Below are positions 1-12,155 of a stretch of 64,000 nucleotides of DNA, piece after piece. The notes beneath the pieces are model-generated. The model saw only the letters and a list, made by a program, of their open reading frames with translations, did not search any database and had not been told where the DNA came from. Both the position numbers and the translations under genes were made by a program. Numbering within the stretch: position 1 is the first letter of the stretch; every line of letters starts with the position of its first letter. The stretch is from positions 124,001 through 188,000 of the forward strand of contig NZ_JBMERR010000001.1 of assembly GCF_048820915.1 (NCBI RefSeq), written 5' to 3'. Source of the stretch: Cribrihabitans_A pelagius (GTDB taxonomy: Bacteria; Pseudomonadota; Alphaproteobacteria; Rhodobacterales; Rhodobacteraceae).

Positions 1-681
1 GTAGGGCGCGGGCGCCACCAGCGGCGGATGCGGGCGGATGTAGGTGAGATGCGCAAACCAGCTTTGGTCGCGGTAGCCGGGCATCAGCGTCAGAAAGCGG
101 TTGGTCAGAAAGGCGGTGTCGCTGTCCTCGGCCCGGTAGAGGGCCGGGTCGTTCAGCCGCGGCGCACCACCGCCGGGAGAGACCGGCTTGTAGATATCCC
201 AGTAGTCGCCGAAGGCGTAGCCCTTGTTCAGCAGATCGGCGCGCCAGGGATAGGACATTTCCAGCCGCATCTCGACCATCTCCTGAAAGCCCGCCATCTG
301 GTATTCGTAGCTGCGCACGGCCGGGTCATTGGGGTGGTGCACCCGCGGGTCCTGTGAAGTGTCCGTATACCCGAACAGCATCGGCAGATACCCCGTCTTG
401 CGCATCTCCGACGCCAGCGTCGGCGCATCATGCCTCAGCGGCGTGCCGTTGCGGACCGAGCGGTGATTCATCGCGTATTGCCCGGTCAGGATCGAGGCGC
501 GCGACGGCCCGCAGGGGTTCACCACCGTGTAGTTGCGCTCGAAGGTGACGCTTTCGTCCATCAGCCTGCGCAGATTGGGCAGCGCCACATGCTCCGCCAG
601 CGCGCCAAACAGGCAATCCGCCCGCATCTGGTCGATCAGGATGAACAGGATGTTCCTGCGTCCGCTGTGCTGGCCACCCAT
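1..681 (-). CDS. Sulfatase family hydrolase, N-terminal part (cut by window edge)
   Basis: Reads from ATG at 681 to the left edge without a stop (227 codons seen). The N-terminus has the alkaline-phosphatase-fold start NILFILIDQMRADCL, whose aspartate is the usual first metal ligand. About 60 residues in comes CGPSRASILTGQY, the cysteine-type sulfatase signature in which Cys is converted to formylglycine. A purine-rich Shine-Dalgarno (aagggag) precedes the ATG. It is divergent from the DeoR-type gene, which may control it. The substrate (choline sulfate, aryl or polysaccharide sulfate) cannot be decided because the C-terminal half lies outside the window. Family is secure, substrate unknown. 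Confidence 0.88.
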   Translation of the reverse strand, partial: MGGQHSGRRNILFILIDQMRADCLFGALAEHVALPNLRRLMDESVTFERNYTVVNPCGPSRASILTGQYAMNHRSVRNGTPLRHDAPTLASEMRKTGYLPMLFGYTDTSQDPRVHHPNDPAVRSYEYQMAGFQEMVEMRLEMSYPWRADLLNKGYAFGDYWDIYKPVSPGGGAPRLNDPALYRAEDSDTAFLTNRFLTLMPGYRDQSWFAHLTYIRPHPPLVAPAPY

Positions 682-773
682 GCTCTGCTCCCTTGCTTGG
701 CGCCGCCAGATAAGCGCGGTTCTGCGGGTTTGCCTAGGCGGAAACTCACGGCGCCGGGAAAATTCGGGCATCC

Positions 774-1655
774 ATGTGGGATTTTGTGGGTTTTTCCCTT
801 GCGCTTGCCGCAGCCGGGGCAGATAGTTGCAGGAAACCCTTGCCAAAAAGCTGCGGAAAACGCTTGCCCGAAACCCACACCCTGTCTCACCGCGAACTGG
901 AGCTTGTCGACGCGCTGCGTCGGCTGGGCGGCTCTGCGCGCAGTGCCGAGCTCGCGCGGATGCTGGAGGTGTCCGAGGAAACCGTGCGCCGCACGCTGAA
1001 GGCGCTGGACAAGGCTGGCGCGGTGCGCCGGGTGCATGGCGGCGCCTACCTGGACGGGCCGCAGGGCGCGACTGGGTTTGTGCGGCGGATCTCGGAGCAC
1101 CGGGCGGAGAAGGAGCGGATCGCGGCGGCAGTGGCGGCGCATGTGCGCGACGGCATGGCACTGTTCCTCGATGCCGGTTCCACCACTGCCTTTGCCGCCG
1201 AGGCGCTGCGCCAGCGCTCGCATCTGACGGTGGTGACCAACTCCATCGGCGTCGCCCAGACGCTGGCGGCGCATAACGGCAACCGGGTGCATCTTCTGGG
1301 CGGTGAGATGCAGGGCGAAGAGCGCGGCACCTTCGGACATGTGGCCGAGCAGCAGGCGCGCCGCTTTGCGCTGGATCTGGCGGTGCTGTCGGCGGACGCG
1401 CTCTCGCACCGGCACGGAGTGCTTTATCACAGTGCCGCAGAGGCGCAGCTCGCGGGTGTCGTTGCCGAAGGCGCGGCAGTCAATCTGGTCGCGATGGCGC
1501 ATCCCAAGTTCGGCGAGACCGCGCCGCACCGCGGCCCGGCGCCGCGGCTCCTGGACCGGATCGTCAGCGGCCGGGCACCCGGCAAGAAACTGGCGGCTGC
1601 ACTGGCGGCCTGGGGCGTGCGCGCGGAAGTCGCCGAGGGAGACCGCGATGGGTAA
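774..1655 (+). CDS. DeoR/GlpR-family transcriptional regulator
   Basis: An N-terminal winged helix (SAELARMLEVSEETVRRTLKALDKAG followed by VRRVHGGA) is the standard DeoR-type DNA-binding domain. The C-terminal half is a DeoR sensor domain with the conserved LDAGSTT segment that binds a sugar-phosphate-like ligand. The only ATG gives 293 residues, but the first ~35 are not family-like. In-frame TTG codons at 840 or 864, each after a weak purine-rich stretch, would give a more typical start, so the true N-terminus is uncertain. Divergent from the sulfatase, which suggests local control of that gene or of carbohydrate use. The inducer is unknown. Confidence 0.85.
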   Translation: MWDFVGFSLALAAAGADSCRKPLPKSCGKRLPETHTLSHRELELVDALRRLGGSARSAELARMLEVSEETVRRTLKALDKAGAVRRVHGGAYLDGPQGATGFVRRISEHRAEKERIAAAVAAHVRDGMALFLDAGSTTAFAAEALRQRSHLTVVTNSIGVAQTLAAHNGNRVHLLGGEMQGEERGTFGHVAEQQARRFALDLAVLSADALSHRHGVLYHSAAEAQLAGVVAEGAAVNLVAMAHPKFGETAPHRGPAPRLLDRIVSGRAPGKKLAAALAAWGVRAEVAEGDRDG

Positions 1656-1726
1656 CCCGAACCGCCCCGGAAACATTGCCGCCGCAGGGCGCACCCGGCC
1701 AAGTGCCGCGGCAAACGGAGACTGAC

Positions 1727-3403
1727 ATGGCCATTCTCACTTTCCTTATCAGCCTTGCGGGCGCCACCATGCTGCTGCTCTACGCGGTGCGTATGGTGCG
1801 CACCGGGATCGAGCGCAGTTATGGCGCCTCCTTCCAGCGGCTGCTGACCGCGCGGCAAAGCCATTTGAGCGCGGGCGCTATGGGGCTGCTCTTGGCTTTG
1901 GTGCTGCAAAGCTCGGCCGCGGTGGCGCTTCTGGCGTCGGGCTTTGCCGCCAGCGGCTATCTCGCCTTTCCGGCCGGGCTTGCGATTGTGCTGGGCGGCG
2001 ATCTGGGCTCGGCGCTGATCATCCAGATCCTGTCGTTCAAGCTGGACTGGCTGGTGCCGGTGCTGCTGGCCGCGGGCGGCTACCTGTTCGTCAAGACCGA
2101 GGCCAAGAAGGCCCGCCAGATGGGCCGCATCCTGATGGGGGTGGCCTTCATCCTGATCTCGCTGCGCTTCCTGCGCGAGGCGATGGACCCGATCCGCGAC
2201 AGCGCCTTCCTGCCTGCCATCGCGGGTTACCTGGCGCGCGACTACATCACCGCCTTTTTGGTGGGCGGCGCGCTGGCTTTCGTGATGCATTCCTCGGTGG
2301 CCGCGATCCTGATGTGCGTGACGCTGGTGCAGATCGGCGCGATCCCGTTTGCGGCGGGCCTGTCGCTGGTTCTGGGCGCCAACTTCGGCTCCGCCTTCAT
2401 CCCGGTCTGGCTCAGCCGCGGCATGAGCCTGAAGGCGCGGCGCATTCCCTTTGCCAACCTCGCCCTGCGCGGCACCTGGGCGGTGATCTGCCTGTTTGCC
2501 GCCAATTGGGCGCTGCGCGCGGGCGCGCTTGGCGATCCGCAGGGCGGGCAGATGCTGGTCTATGCGCATCTCGCTTTCAATGCGTCGCTCCTGGTGCTGG
2601 CGCTGCCGCTGTGCGCGCCGCTGGACGGGGTGTTCACCCGCCTCTTCCCCGAACCGCAGCGGGCGCAGGGCCCGGTGCCGGGGCGTCCGGTCAGTGTGCT
2701 GGAGCAGGGCAGCTACGGCTCGCCCGCGCAGGCGCTCTCCAGCCTCAAGCGCGAACTGCTGCGCATGTCTGACCTTGTCGGCACCATGTACCGCCCGGTT
2801 CTGGACCTCTACCGCACCGGCGACGCCGCGCAGATCAAGGCGGTGCAGGCGATGGACGAGGACGTCAACGCCTGCCTCTCCGGCATCCGCAAATACGTCG
2901 CTGCCATGCCCTCCGACGCCTTCACCAGGGAGGAGATCAAGACCGCCCGCAGCCTGATGGAATACGCCATCCGGCTGGAGACCGCGGGCGATGTGGTGGC
3001 GCGGCGCCTCAGCGTGCTGGCCGCCAGTCTGCACAAGAAGAACCTCAGCTTCTCGAAAGAGGGCTGGGCCGAGATCACCCGCATGCACGAGGCCATCGCC
3101 GCCAACATGCAGCTGGCCTCCAACGTGCTGATCTCGGACGATTTGGAAAGCGCGCGGCTCCTGAGCCTGGAGAAGACCGAGCTGAAGCGGATGGAGCGCG
3201 ACAGCCGCAAGCGCCACCTGAGGCGCCTGCAGGAGGGCGCGCCCGGCAGTTTCGAGACCTCGGACATTCACCTGGAGACGCTGCGCGCGCTGCGCGAGTT
3301 CAACAGCCATATTGCCGCAGTGGCCTATCCGGTGCTCTACCGCAACGGCCAGCTGCTGGAGACCCGGCTGATCGAGGACATGCAGCCGGAAGACGCCGAA
3401 TGA
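1727..3403 (+). CDS. Na/Pi-cotransporter family protein with C-terminal PhoU-like domain
   Basis: About 559 residues. The N-terminal ~300 form the two-fold repeated NptA/PNaS membrane domain. The characteristic QSSAAV occurs near residue 61 and a matching HSSVAA appears in the second repeat. The soluble C-terminal half is helical (RELLRMSDLVGTMYR, ETAGDVVARRL) like PhoU. Sodium-coupled phosphate uptake in the inner membrane is the family role. The ATG at 1727 follows ggagactgac. The open frame extends to 1676, but that extra N-terminus is unconserved in appearance. The DeoR-type gene ends 71 bp upstream and the two may share a transcript. Confidence 0.85.
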   Translation: MAILTFLISLAGATMLLLYAVRMVRTGIERSYGASFQRLLTARQSHLSAGAMGLLLALVLQSSAAVALLASGFAASGYLAFPAGLAIVLGGDLGSALIIQILSFKLDWLVPVLLAAGGYLFVKTEAKKARQMGRILMGVAFILISLRFLREAMDPIRDSAFLPAIAGYLARDYITAFLVGGALAFVMHSSVAAILMCVTLVQIGAIPFAAGLSLVLGANFGSAFIPVWLSRGMSLKARRIPFANLALRGTWAVICLFAANWALRAGALGDPQGGQMLVYAHLAFNASLLVLALPLCAPLDGVFTRLFPEPQRAQGPVPGRPVSVLEQGSYGSPAQALSSLKRELLRMSDLVGTMYRPVLDLYRTGDAAQIKAVQAMDEDVNACLSGIRKYVAAMPSDAFTREEIKTARSLMEYAIRLETAGDVVARRLSVLAASLHKKNLSFSKEGWAEITRMHEAIAANMQLASNVLISDDLESARLLSLEKTELKRMERDSRKRHLRRLQEGAPGSFETSDIHLETLRALREFNSHIAAVAYPVLYRNGQLLETRLIEDMQPEDAE

Positions 3404-3443
3404 GCGCCGCAGCCGCGCCTGCTCCCGGAGGCCCCGCCCGCGC

Positions 3444-4283
3444 ATGAGCATCGCCGTCACGGCCATCATCCTGGCGGCGGCGGTGCTGCACGCGGTCTGG
3501 AACGCCATCGTGAAAACCGCCGCCGACCGCACCACGACGCTGGGCCTGGTGGCCTTCGGCCATGTGCTGCCCGGAGCGGTGATGGCGGCGCTGCTGCCGC
3601 TGCCCGCGCTGGAGAGCTTTCCCTATATCGGTCTCTCCACGCTGGTGCATTTTGGCTATTACTTCATGCTGGGGCAGGCCTACCGGCATGGCGATCTGAG
3701 CGTGGTCTACCCGATTGCCCGCGGCATCGTGCCCGCCCTGGCGGCCTTCTGGGCGCTGCTCTTTGCGGGCGAATGGCTGCCGGTGCAGGCTTGGGGCGGT
3801 ATTGCGCTGATTGCGGTTGGCATCCAGATGAGCAGCTGGCGGGCGCTCAGCTCCGGGGTCAGCCGGGCGGCCTTGGGTTTCGCCATCGGCACCGGCGTCT
3901 GCATTTCGGTCTACACAGTGGTGGACGGGCTGGGGGTGCGGCTTTCGGGCAATACGCTCGGCTATTGGGCCTGGGGGGCGCTGCTGCATGTGTTCATCGC
4001 AGGTTTCGTGGGCCTGCGCCGCCGCGACACGCTGGCCACGCTGCCGCCGCGGGTCTGGCTCCTGGGGCTGGCGGGCGGGCTGGTTTCGATGACGGCCTAC
4101 GGGCTGGTGCTTTATGCCAAGACGCTGGCGCCCATCGGCGCGGTGTCGGCCTTGCGCGAAACCTCGGTGATCTTTGCCGCCCTCATCGGCTTTGTCTTTC
4201 TGAGGGAGGGCTACTGGCTGCGCCGCCTTGGCGCCGCGGTGCTGATGGCCGCAGGGGTTGCGCTGATCGGCACCGCGGTTTGA
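3444..4283 (+). CDS. EamA/DMT-family permease
   Basis: 279 residues, ten predicted hydrophobic segments in two EamA-type halves. The N-terminus has the usual AVLHAVWNAIVK, and each half ends with the GxxLIxxGV pattern typical of drug/metabolite transporters. It starts 40 bp after the Na/Pi gene and is probably cotranscribed. Substrate is not predictable from sequence; members export amino acids, metabolites or drugs. The 225 bases after its stop hold a GC-rich stretch and the AT-rich leader of the next operon, with no gene. Confidence 0.85.
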   Translation: MSIAVTAIILAAAVLHAVWNAIVKTAADRTTTLGLVAFGHVLPGAVMAALLPLPALESFPYIGLSTLVHFGYYFMLGQAYRHGDLSVVYPIARGIVPALAAFWALLFAGEWLPVQAWGGIALIAVGIQMSSWRALSSGVSRAALGFAIGTGVCISVYTVVDGLGVRLSGNTLGYWAWGALLHVFIAGFVGLRRRDTLATLPPRVWLLGLAGGLVSMTAYGLVLYAKTLAPIGAVSALRETSVIFAALIGFVFLREGYWLRRLGAAVLMAAGVALIGTAV

Positions 4284-4508
4284 GCGGCGCGCGCCCCGCA
4301 GCCGTTGACGCATGTGCCGCCCGCGCGCAGACTGGCGCAATTACCTTCCCGGCCGCACCCCGGCCGGCCGCACCCCGGCCCGTGTTTCTGGACTTAGCAT
4401 TTTTTGGAACTGTCACTGGAGGAGATGACACCCGTACGCAGAATACCCGACCAATAAATACTCAAAAAAAATAACGCCCCAACAGCCCAACAGGGAGAAT
4501 TACCGAAA

Positions 4509-5633
4509 ATGACCGTTAAGACTGCGCTCAGCCGCCGTGCCGTGCTGAAATCCGCAGGCGCCGCCGCTTTGGCCGCGCCGCTCTATTCCAAATCTGCGCT
4601 TGCCTCCTCGGGCGAGGTCAACATCCTGATGTGGTCGGACTACCTGCCGCCGGAGTTCATCCAGGGCTTTGAAGGCGAGACCGGCATCAAGGTGAATTAC
4701 ACCGGCATCGGCTCGAACGAGGAAATCATCAACAAGATGAAGGCTACCAAGGGCCAGGGCTTCGATGTCGTCTCGCCCACCAACAACCGCTCGCTGCAAT
4801 GGGGGCCCTTGGAGCTGCTGAAACCATTCGACTTGAACAAGGTCAACATCGATGCGGTGAACCCGGCGATGGCCAAGATCGGCACCGATGCCTGGAATTT
4901 CGAGGGCGCAGGCGTGCATTGGCTGCCGCATATCTGGGGCACCGAAGGCATTGCCTACCGCACCGACAAATGGCTGCCCGCGGGCGATGCGCCCTCCTAC
5001 GGCGATGTCTGGAGCGAGGAAAACGCCGGCAAGACCATGGGCCGCGCGCATTCGATGATGCTGGGTGCCGGCCTGTTCATGGAAGCTTCGGGCGAGATGG
5101 CGCCCGGCTCGGTCTGGGCCGCCTACGAGGACGAGGAGACCATGCGCAAGGTCTGGGGCCAGATCACCGACTGGTGCATCGAGCGCAAGAACCGCATCAA
5201 GCTGATCTGGAACGATGCCGATACCCAGAAGAACGGTCTCCTGAACGAGGGCGTGGTAGTCGGCCAGACCTGGGATGGCCCGCCGCTGGCGCTGAAATCC
5301 GCAGGCGAACCGGTGCATTACCAAGCGCCGGTCGAAGGCGCGATGGCCTGGGTCGACGGCCTGTCGATGCCGGTCGGCGCGCAGAACGAAGAGCAGGTCT
5401 ATGCCTTCATCGACTACGCCTACCGCAAGGAACCGGCGGGCAAGGCAATCGACAGCCACGGCTACAACTCTCCGGTGCTGCAAGCGGATATGCATTCCGG
5501 CGATGTCTACAAGCAGAACTTTGCCGAGGCCTATCCCGGCGACAGCCTGGCCAACCTCAACCCCTGGCCGGCCGAGGCGCCCTGGTACGCCGATGTGCGC
5601 ACCGAGTTCGTGAACAAGTTCAAGAGCGCCTGA
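4509..5633 (+). CDS. Polyamine-type ABC transporter, periplasmic substrate-binding protein (PotD/PotF family)
   Basis: 374 residues. The N-terminus SRRAVLKSAGAAALAAPL is a twin-arginine-type signal, and the mature protein opens with EVNILMWSDYLPPEFIQGFE, typical of spermidine/putrescine binding proteins. It is the first gene of a four-gene transporter operon. A gggagaa Shine-Dalgarno lies just upstream, preceded by an AT-rich leader (4400-4480). The family binds polyamines, but some roseobacter paralogues bind other cationic or zwitterionic compounds, so the substrate is inferred only. A GC-rich hairpin follows its stop. Confidence 0.9.
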   Translation: MTVKTALSRRAVLKSAGAAALAAPLYSKSALASSGEVNILMWSDYLPPEFIQGFEGETGIKVNYTGIGSNEEIINKMKATKGQGFDVVSPTNNRSLQWGPLELLKPFDLNKVNIDAVNPAMAKIGTDAWNFEGAGVHWLPHIWGTEGIAYRTDKWLPAGDAPSYGDVWSEENAGKTMGRAHSMMLGAGLFMEASGEMAPGSVWAAYEDEETMRKVWGQITDWCIERKNRIKLIWNDADTQKNGLLNEGVVVGQTWDGPPLALKSAGEPVHYQAPVEGAMAWVDGLSMPVGAQNEEQVYAFIDYAYRKEPAGKAIDSHGYNSPVLQADMHSGDVYKQNFAEAYPGDSLANLNPWPAEAPWYADVRTEFVNKFKSA

Positions 5634-5648
5634 GCCTGTTCCGCAGAG

Positions 5649-5674
5649 CCGGCCCCGGCAGCGACCGGGGCCGG
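5649..5674 (+). promoter_or_regulatory. Intra-operon hairpin after the binding-protein gene
   Basis: A perfect 10-bp inverted repeat (CCGGCCCCGG, 6-base loop, CCGGGGCCGG) starts 15 bases after the binding-protein stop and lacks a T run. In ABC operons such a stem often protects the upstream message or partly terminates, giving excess binding protein over membrane parts. That role is inferred. Confidence 0.5.
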
Positions 5675-5784
5675 ACGCGCGCGCCCGCCGCGCGCAGACT
5701 TCACTTGAAAGATAGACGGGCAGAGGCCTTGTCCGCCGGTGGCGCGCCACCGGACGGGACCAGTGCAGCCCGGGGAGAAGCCAC

Positions 5785-6897
5785 ATGAGTGCAGGGGTCG
5801 GCGTAGATCTCGAAAACCTCTGGATCCGGTTCGGCGATTTCACCGCCGTGCGGGATGCCAATGTGAACATTAACGGAGGGGATTTCTTCTCCTTCCTAGG
5901 GCCTTCGGGCTGCGGCAAGACCACCATCCTGCGCGCGGTCTCGGGCTTTCTGGAACCAAGCGATGGCCGGGTGATGATCGGCGGCAACGACATGAAGGGC
6001 ATCGGCCCCAACAAGCGCCCGACGGCGCTGATCTTCCAGAACCTGGCGCTGTTTCCGCTGATGAAGGTCTGGGAGAACATCACGTTTTCGATGGAGATCA
6101 AGGGCGCCTCTGCCAAGGAGCGCCGCAAACGCGCCGATGAGCTTCTGGACATGATCGCGCTGCCGGAGCAGGGGGACAAGCTGCCCTCGGAACTTTCCGG
6201 CGGCCAGCGCCAGCGCGTCGCCATCGCCCGCGCGCTCTGCGCTGAACCGGATGTGCTCTTGCTCGATGAGCCCCTGTCGGCGCTGGACCTCAAGCTGCGC
6301 CAGCACATGCGCACAGAGCTGCGCGAGATCCAGAAACGCGTCGGTATCACCTTCATTTACATCACCCATGACCAGGGCGAGGCGCTGACCATGTCCGACA
6401 ATATTGCGGTGATGAAGGCGGGCGTGATCGACCAGATCGCCGACGGCAAGACCATCTACAACGACCCCGCCACCGCTTTTGCTGCCTCTTTCGTAGGAGA
6501 AAACAACGTCTTTCGCGGCAAGGTGAAGCGTATCGCAGGGGAGGAGGCGTTGATCGCCACCAACCGCTCCGGCGATCTGGTGGCGCGGATCTCCACCGCC
6601 AACCGGGGGCGCCTGAAGGAGGGCGGCGATGCCATGCTGTTCATCCGCCCCGAAGCCTTTGCACTGGCGCCCGACGGCCGCAGCGGCGATCACCGCGTCA
6701 CCGCCCGCGTCACCCATGAGGAATTCGAGGGCAACAGCTTCAACATCTTCCTCGAAGGCGACGGCGGCAAGGAGCTGAAAGTCGCGATCCCCAACCACGG
6801 CCAGTCCTTCGAGGACCACACCGGCCGTCAGCTCACCCTGGAATACGCAACGCAGAATGCCGTCGCCGTGCCAGCGGGTGAGCTGGCCGCGGAATAG
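5785..6897 (+). CDS. Polyamine-type ABC transporter ATP-binding protein (PotA/PotG family)
   Basis: 370 residues. Walker A GPSGCGKTT near residue 40, Q-loop FQNLALFP, signature LSGGQRQRVAIARAL, Walker B LLLDEPLSALD and switch histidine THDQGEAL are all intact. The last ~100 residues form a TOBE-type domain as in PotA/MalK-class importers. It energises the two permeases downstream. The 151-bp gap to the binding-protein gene carries the hairpin. A gggagaagccac ribosome site precedes the ATG. Confidence 0.93.
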   Translation: MSAGVGVDLENLWIRFGDFTAVRDANVNINGGDFFSFLGPSGCGKTTILRAVSGFLEPSDGRVMIGGNDMKGIGPNKRPTALIFQNLALFPLMKVWENITFSMEIKGASAKERRKRADELLDMIALPEQGDKLPSELSGGQRQRVAIARALCAEPDVLLLDEPLSALDLKLRQHMRTELREIQKRVGITFIYITHDQGEALTMSDNIAVMKAGVIDQIADGKTIYNDPATAFAASFVGENNVFRGKVKRIAGEEALIATNRSGDLVARISTANRGRLKEGGDAMLFIRPEAFALAPDGRSGDHRVTARVTHEEFEGNSFNIFLEGDGGKELKVAIPNHGQSFEDHTGRQLTLEYATQNAVAVPAGELAAE

Positions 6898-6908
6898 GGA
6901 GGCGCGCG

Positions 6909-7829
6909 ATGCCCCGTTTCCTCAGGGAATTTTTCAACCGCAACGGCTATGGCATGGGCAGCCTGATGCTGGGGCTGGTGCTGTTCTGGACCATCGGCCT
7001 GATCATCCTGCCGCAGCTGTCGATGCTCGACTTCTCCTTCCGCCCCAACCTGCCGCCGCCAGACATCGGCGGGCCCAGGGATGTCTATACGGGCGAGAAC
7101 TACGCCTACCTGGTCTTCGGGCCCAACGGCGGCGGGCAGGACTACAACGCCGTCGACCTCAAGGTGTTCTTCCGCACCCTGCTGGCGGCGGCCTGCGTCA
7201 CCGTCTTCAACCTGATCCTGTGCTACCCGATCGCCTATTACCTGGCGCAGACCAAGGGCAATCATATCCGTATCTTCGCGCTGATGCTGATCATCCCCTA
7301 TTGGATCAACGAGATTCTGCGCGCCTTTGCCCTGCGTATCATCTTTGGCGAGACCGGCGTGCTCAATACCGCGCTGGTAGGGCTGGGCATCTTCGACACG
7401 CCGTTTGATTTCATCCGCAATGATGTCGCGCTCTACGCCGGGCTGGGCTATGCCTACATCCTCCTGATGATCTTCCCGATCTACAACGTGATCGAAAGCC
7501 TCGACCGCAACCAGATCGAGGCGGCGCGGGATATGGGCGCAAGCTGGCTGAAGATCCACCGCAGGGTGGTCATTCCCTATGCCAAGCCGGGCATCTCCTC
7601 GGGCTGCACCATGGTGTTCATGCTGTCGGCGGGCGCACTGGCCGCACCGCAAATCCTGGGCGGGCCGTCGAGCCTCTGGTTCACGCAGCTGATCTACCAG
7701 CAGTTCAACGACAACTCCGACTGGCCGCAGGGCGCGGCCTATGCGGTGGTGCTGCTCGCGACCTGTATCCTTCTGGTGCTGGCGGTCATGCGGATCTTCA
7801 AGGTGAACATGGGGGATATCGGCAAATGA
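6909..7829 (+). CDS. Polyamine-type ABC transporter permease (PotB/PotH family)
   Basis: 306 residues, six membrane segments with an N-terminal cytoplasmic stretch. The cytoplasmic EAA loop (EAARDMGASWLKIHRRVVIPY) that docks on the ATPase is present. It starts 11 bases after the ATPase stop with ggaggcgcg as ribosome site, and its end overlaps the next permease by 4 bases (ATGA), so the two are translationally coupled. Confidence 0.92.
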   Translation: MPRFLREFFNRNGYGMGSLMLGLVLFWTIGLIILPQLSMLDFSFRPNLPPPDIGGPRDVYTGENYAYLVFGPNGGGQDYNAVDLKVFFRTLLAAACVTVFNLILCYPIAYYLAQTKGNHIRIFALMLIIPYWINEILRAFALRIIFGETGVLNTALVGLGIFDTPFDFIRNDVALYAGLGYAYILLMIFPIYNVIESLDRNQIEAARDMGASWLKIHRRVVIPYAKPGISSGCTMVFMLSAGALAAPQILGGPSSLWFTQLIYQQFNDNSDWPQGAAYAVVLLATCILLVLAVMRIFKVNMGDIGK

Positions 7830-9091
7830 GGTCACTGCCCTTCCTGCGGCTCAGCATCTGGGTCTATCTGGCGCTGTTCTTTGCCTACCTTCTAGGTCCG
7901 CTGGTGATCATGTCGGTCACCGCCTTCAACTCGCCCTCCTTTCCGCGCGCGACCCCGTGGGAGTGCCTGACCTTCGAGTGGTTCTCGGCCCTCTTCGCGG
8001 ACGAACGCATCCTTAACGGCATCAAGAACTCGGTGCTGGTGGGGGCGGGCACGGTGGTGCTGTCGGTTGCTATGGGGCTGGCGGGGGCCCTGATGCTGAC
8101 CCAGATCTGGCCGAAGCTGCGCGCCACCTACTACACCGTGATCATTGCGCCGATCCTCATCCCCGGCGTGGTGCTGGGGATCTCCACCCTGGTGTTCTGG
8201 GACCGGATCAACCGGATGCTGGGGCTGGGGGCGGACAGCGTGCTGTCGAACGGGCTCTTCCTGACGGTCATCGGCCAGTCCACCTTCATCGCCAGCTATT
8301 GCATGCTGGTGCTGGTGGCGCGGCTCCAGCGCTACGACATGGCCCTGACCGAGGCGGCGCTGGACCTTGGCGCCACTCATGCGCAGGCCTTCCGCAAGGT
8401 GCTCTTGCCATTTATGCGGCCGGCGATTGCCTCCGCCGCGGTGCTGGCCTTCCTGGCGTCGTTCGAGAACTATAACACCACCACCTTCACATTTGGCGAA
8501 TACCCGACGCTGACCATCGAGCTGGCGCAAAAGGTTCGTTACGGCATCACGCCCGCGATTTCGGCGCTGGCCTTCATCATCGTGGTGGTCACGGTCTTTG
8601 CCGCGCTCTTGAACGAAGCCGGCCTCCGCCGCCGCGAGCTCGCCGCGGCGGCGCGCAAGCGGGCCACGGTGGGCGAGGTGGAGCGCGGCCGCCTGCGGCT
8701 GCCGGGCTTTCTCAGCTCGAACTGGGCGGCGGTAGCGCTGGCGGTGCTGGCTTGCGCGGTGATCCTCGCCTTCGGCACGGCAGCCGCCTACAGCCCGCGG
8801 GCCTGTATCGCCGATGTGCAGGAGCAGAAGCGGCTGGAGACCGCCCGCCGCATCGAGGATCTGCGCCAGCGCCGCGCCGAAGAAGCCGCCGCCCGCGCGG
8901 CGCAGGAGGGCAGCGCAGCGCCAGCCCAAAGCGCGCCGCGCAGCAGCGGCAGCACCGGCTTTGGCAGCGCCTTCGACCCGGGCGCGCTGACCGGCAGCAG
9001 CCCGGCGGAGACCACGCCCAGCACCCCGGGATTTGGCAGCGCCTTTGATCCCAATGCGCTCTCGGGCGGCGGCGGCAACTCCGGCAACTGA
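7826..9091 (+). CDS. Polyamine-type ABC transporter permease (PotC/PotI family) with extra C-terminal tail
   Basis: 421 residues, against about 260-280 for ordinary PotC-type permeases. Residues 1-270 are a normal permease with EAA loop EAALDLGATHAQAFRKVLLP. A further hydrophobic segment around residue 300 is followed by a charged, probably coiled stretch (QKRLETARRIEDLRQRRAEE). The low-complexity end contains GFGSAFDP twice about 25 residues apart, followed by ALTG or ALSG. The reading frame is clean through the tail, and a strong terminator follows the stop, so the extension is part of the real gene. Role of the tail unknown. Confidence 0.88.
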   Translation: MRSLPFLRLSIWVYLALFFAYLLGPLVIMSVTAFNSPSFPRATPWECLTFEWFSALFADERILNGIKNSVLVGAGTVVLSVAMGLAGALMLTQIWPKLRATYYTVIIAPILIPGVVLGISTLVFWDRINRMLGLGADSVLSNGLFLTVIGQSTFIASYCMLVLVARLQRYDMALTEAALDLGATHAQAFRKVLLPFMRPAIASAAVLAFLASFENYNTTTFTFGEYPTLTIELAQKVRYGITPAISALAFIIVVVTVFAALLNEAGLRRRELAAAARKRATVGEVERGRLRLPGFLSSNWAAVALAVLACAVILAFGTAAAYSPRACIADVQEQKRLETARRIEDLRQRRAEEAAARAAQEGSAAPAQSAPRSSGSTGFGSAFDPGALTGSSPAETTPSTPGFGSAFDPNALSGGGGNSGN

Positions 9092-9111
9092 GGCCCGCCG
9101 CAAACGCCAGC

Positions 9112-9141
9112 GGCGGCTCCGTCGGAGCCGCCGCCTTTTTT
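9112..9141 (+). terminator. Rho-independent terminator of the ABC transporter operon
   Basis: GGCGGCTCC, loop GTC, GGAGCCGCC, then a run of six T. It lies 20 bases after the permease stop and before the convergent gcvP end. Confidence 0.9.
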
Positions 9142-9187
9142 GTAATAGGAGCCTGCCCGCGCCGCAGGCGCGGGCCCCAGCCCCGGC

Positions 9188-12040
<2,853 letters not shown>

Positions 12041-12087
12041 TTGCAGCGCTCCTTTGGAAAGGTCACGTCCAGCCGGGCTTCCGGGAG

Positions 12088-12119
12088 CCTCCGGCGGGGA
12101 TATTTTCAGCCAGAAGAAG
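12088..12119 (+). repeat. Dispersed intergenic element, family A (copy 1)
   Basis: CCTCCGGCGGGGATATTTT followed by CAGCCAGAAGAAG, between gcvH and gcvP. The same 32 bases recur exactly at 45716-45747. Diverged copies lie at 48041, 52223, 55038 and 61056. Confidence 0.8.
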
Positions 12120-12155
12120 TATGCGGAGCCCCCGGGCGGAGGCCCCGCGGAAGGC

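Noticed and set aside
1427..3535. 702-codon minus-strand frame opposite the Na/Pi gene
   Set aside because: Shadow frame; composition and lack of motifs are not protein-like.
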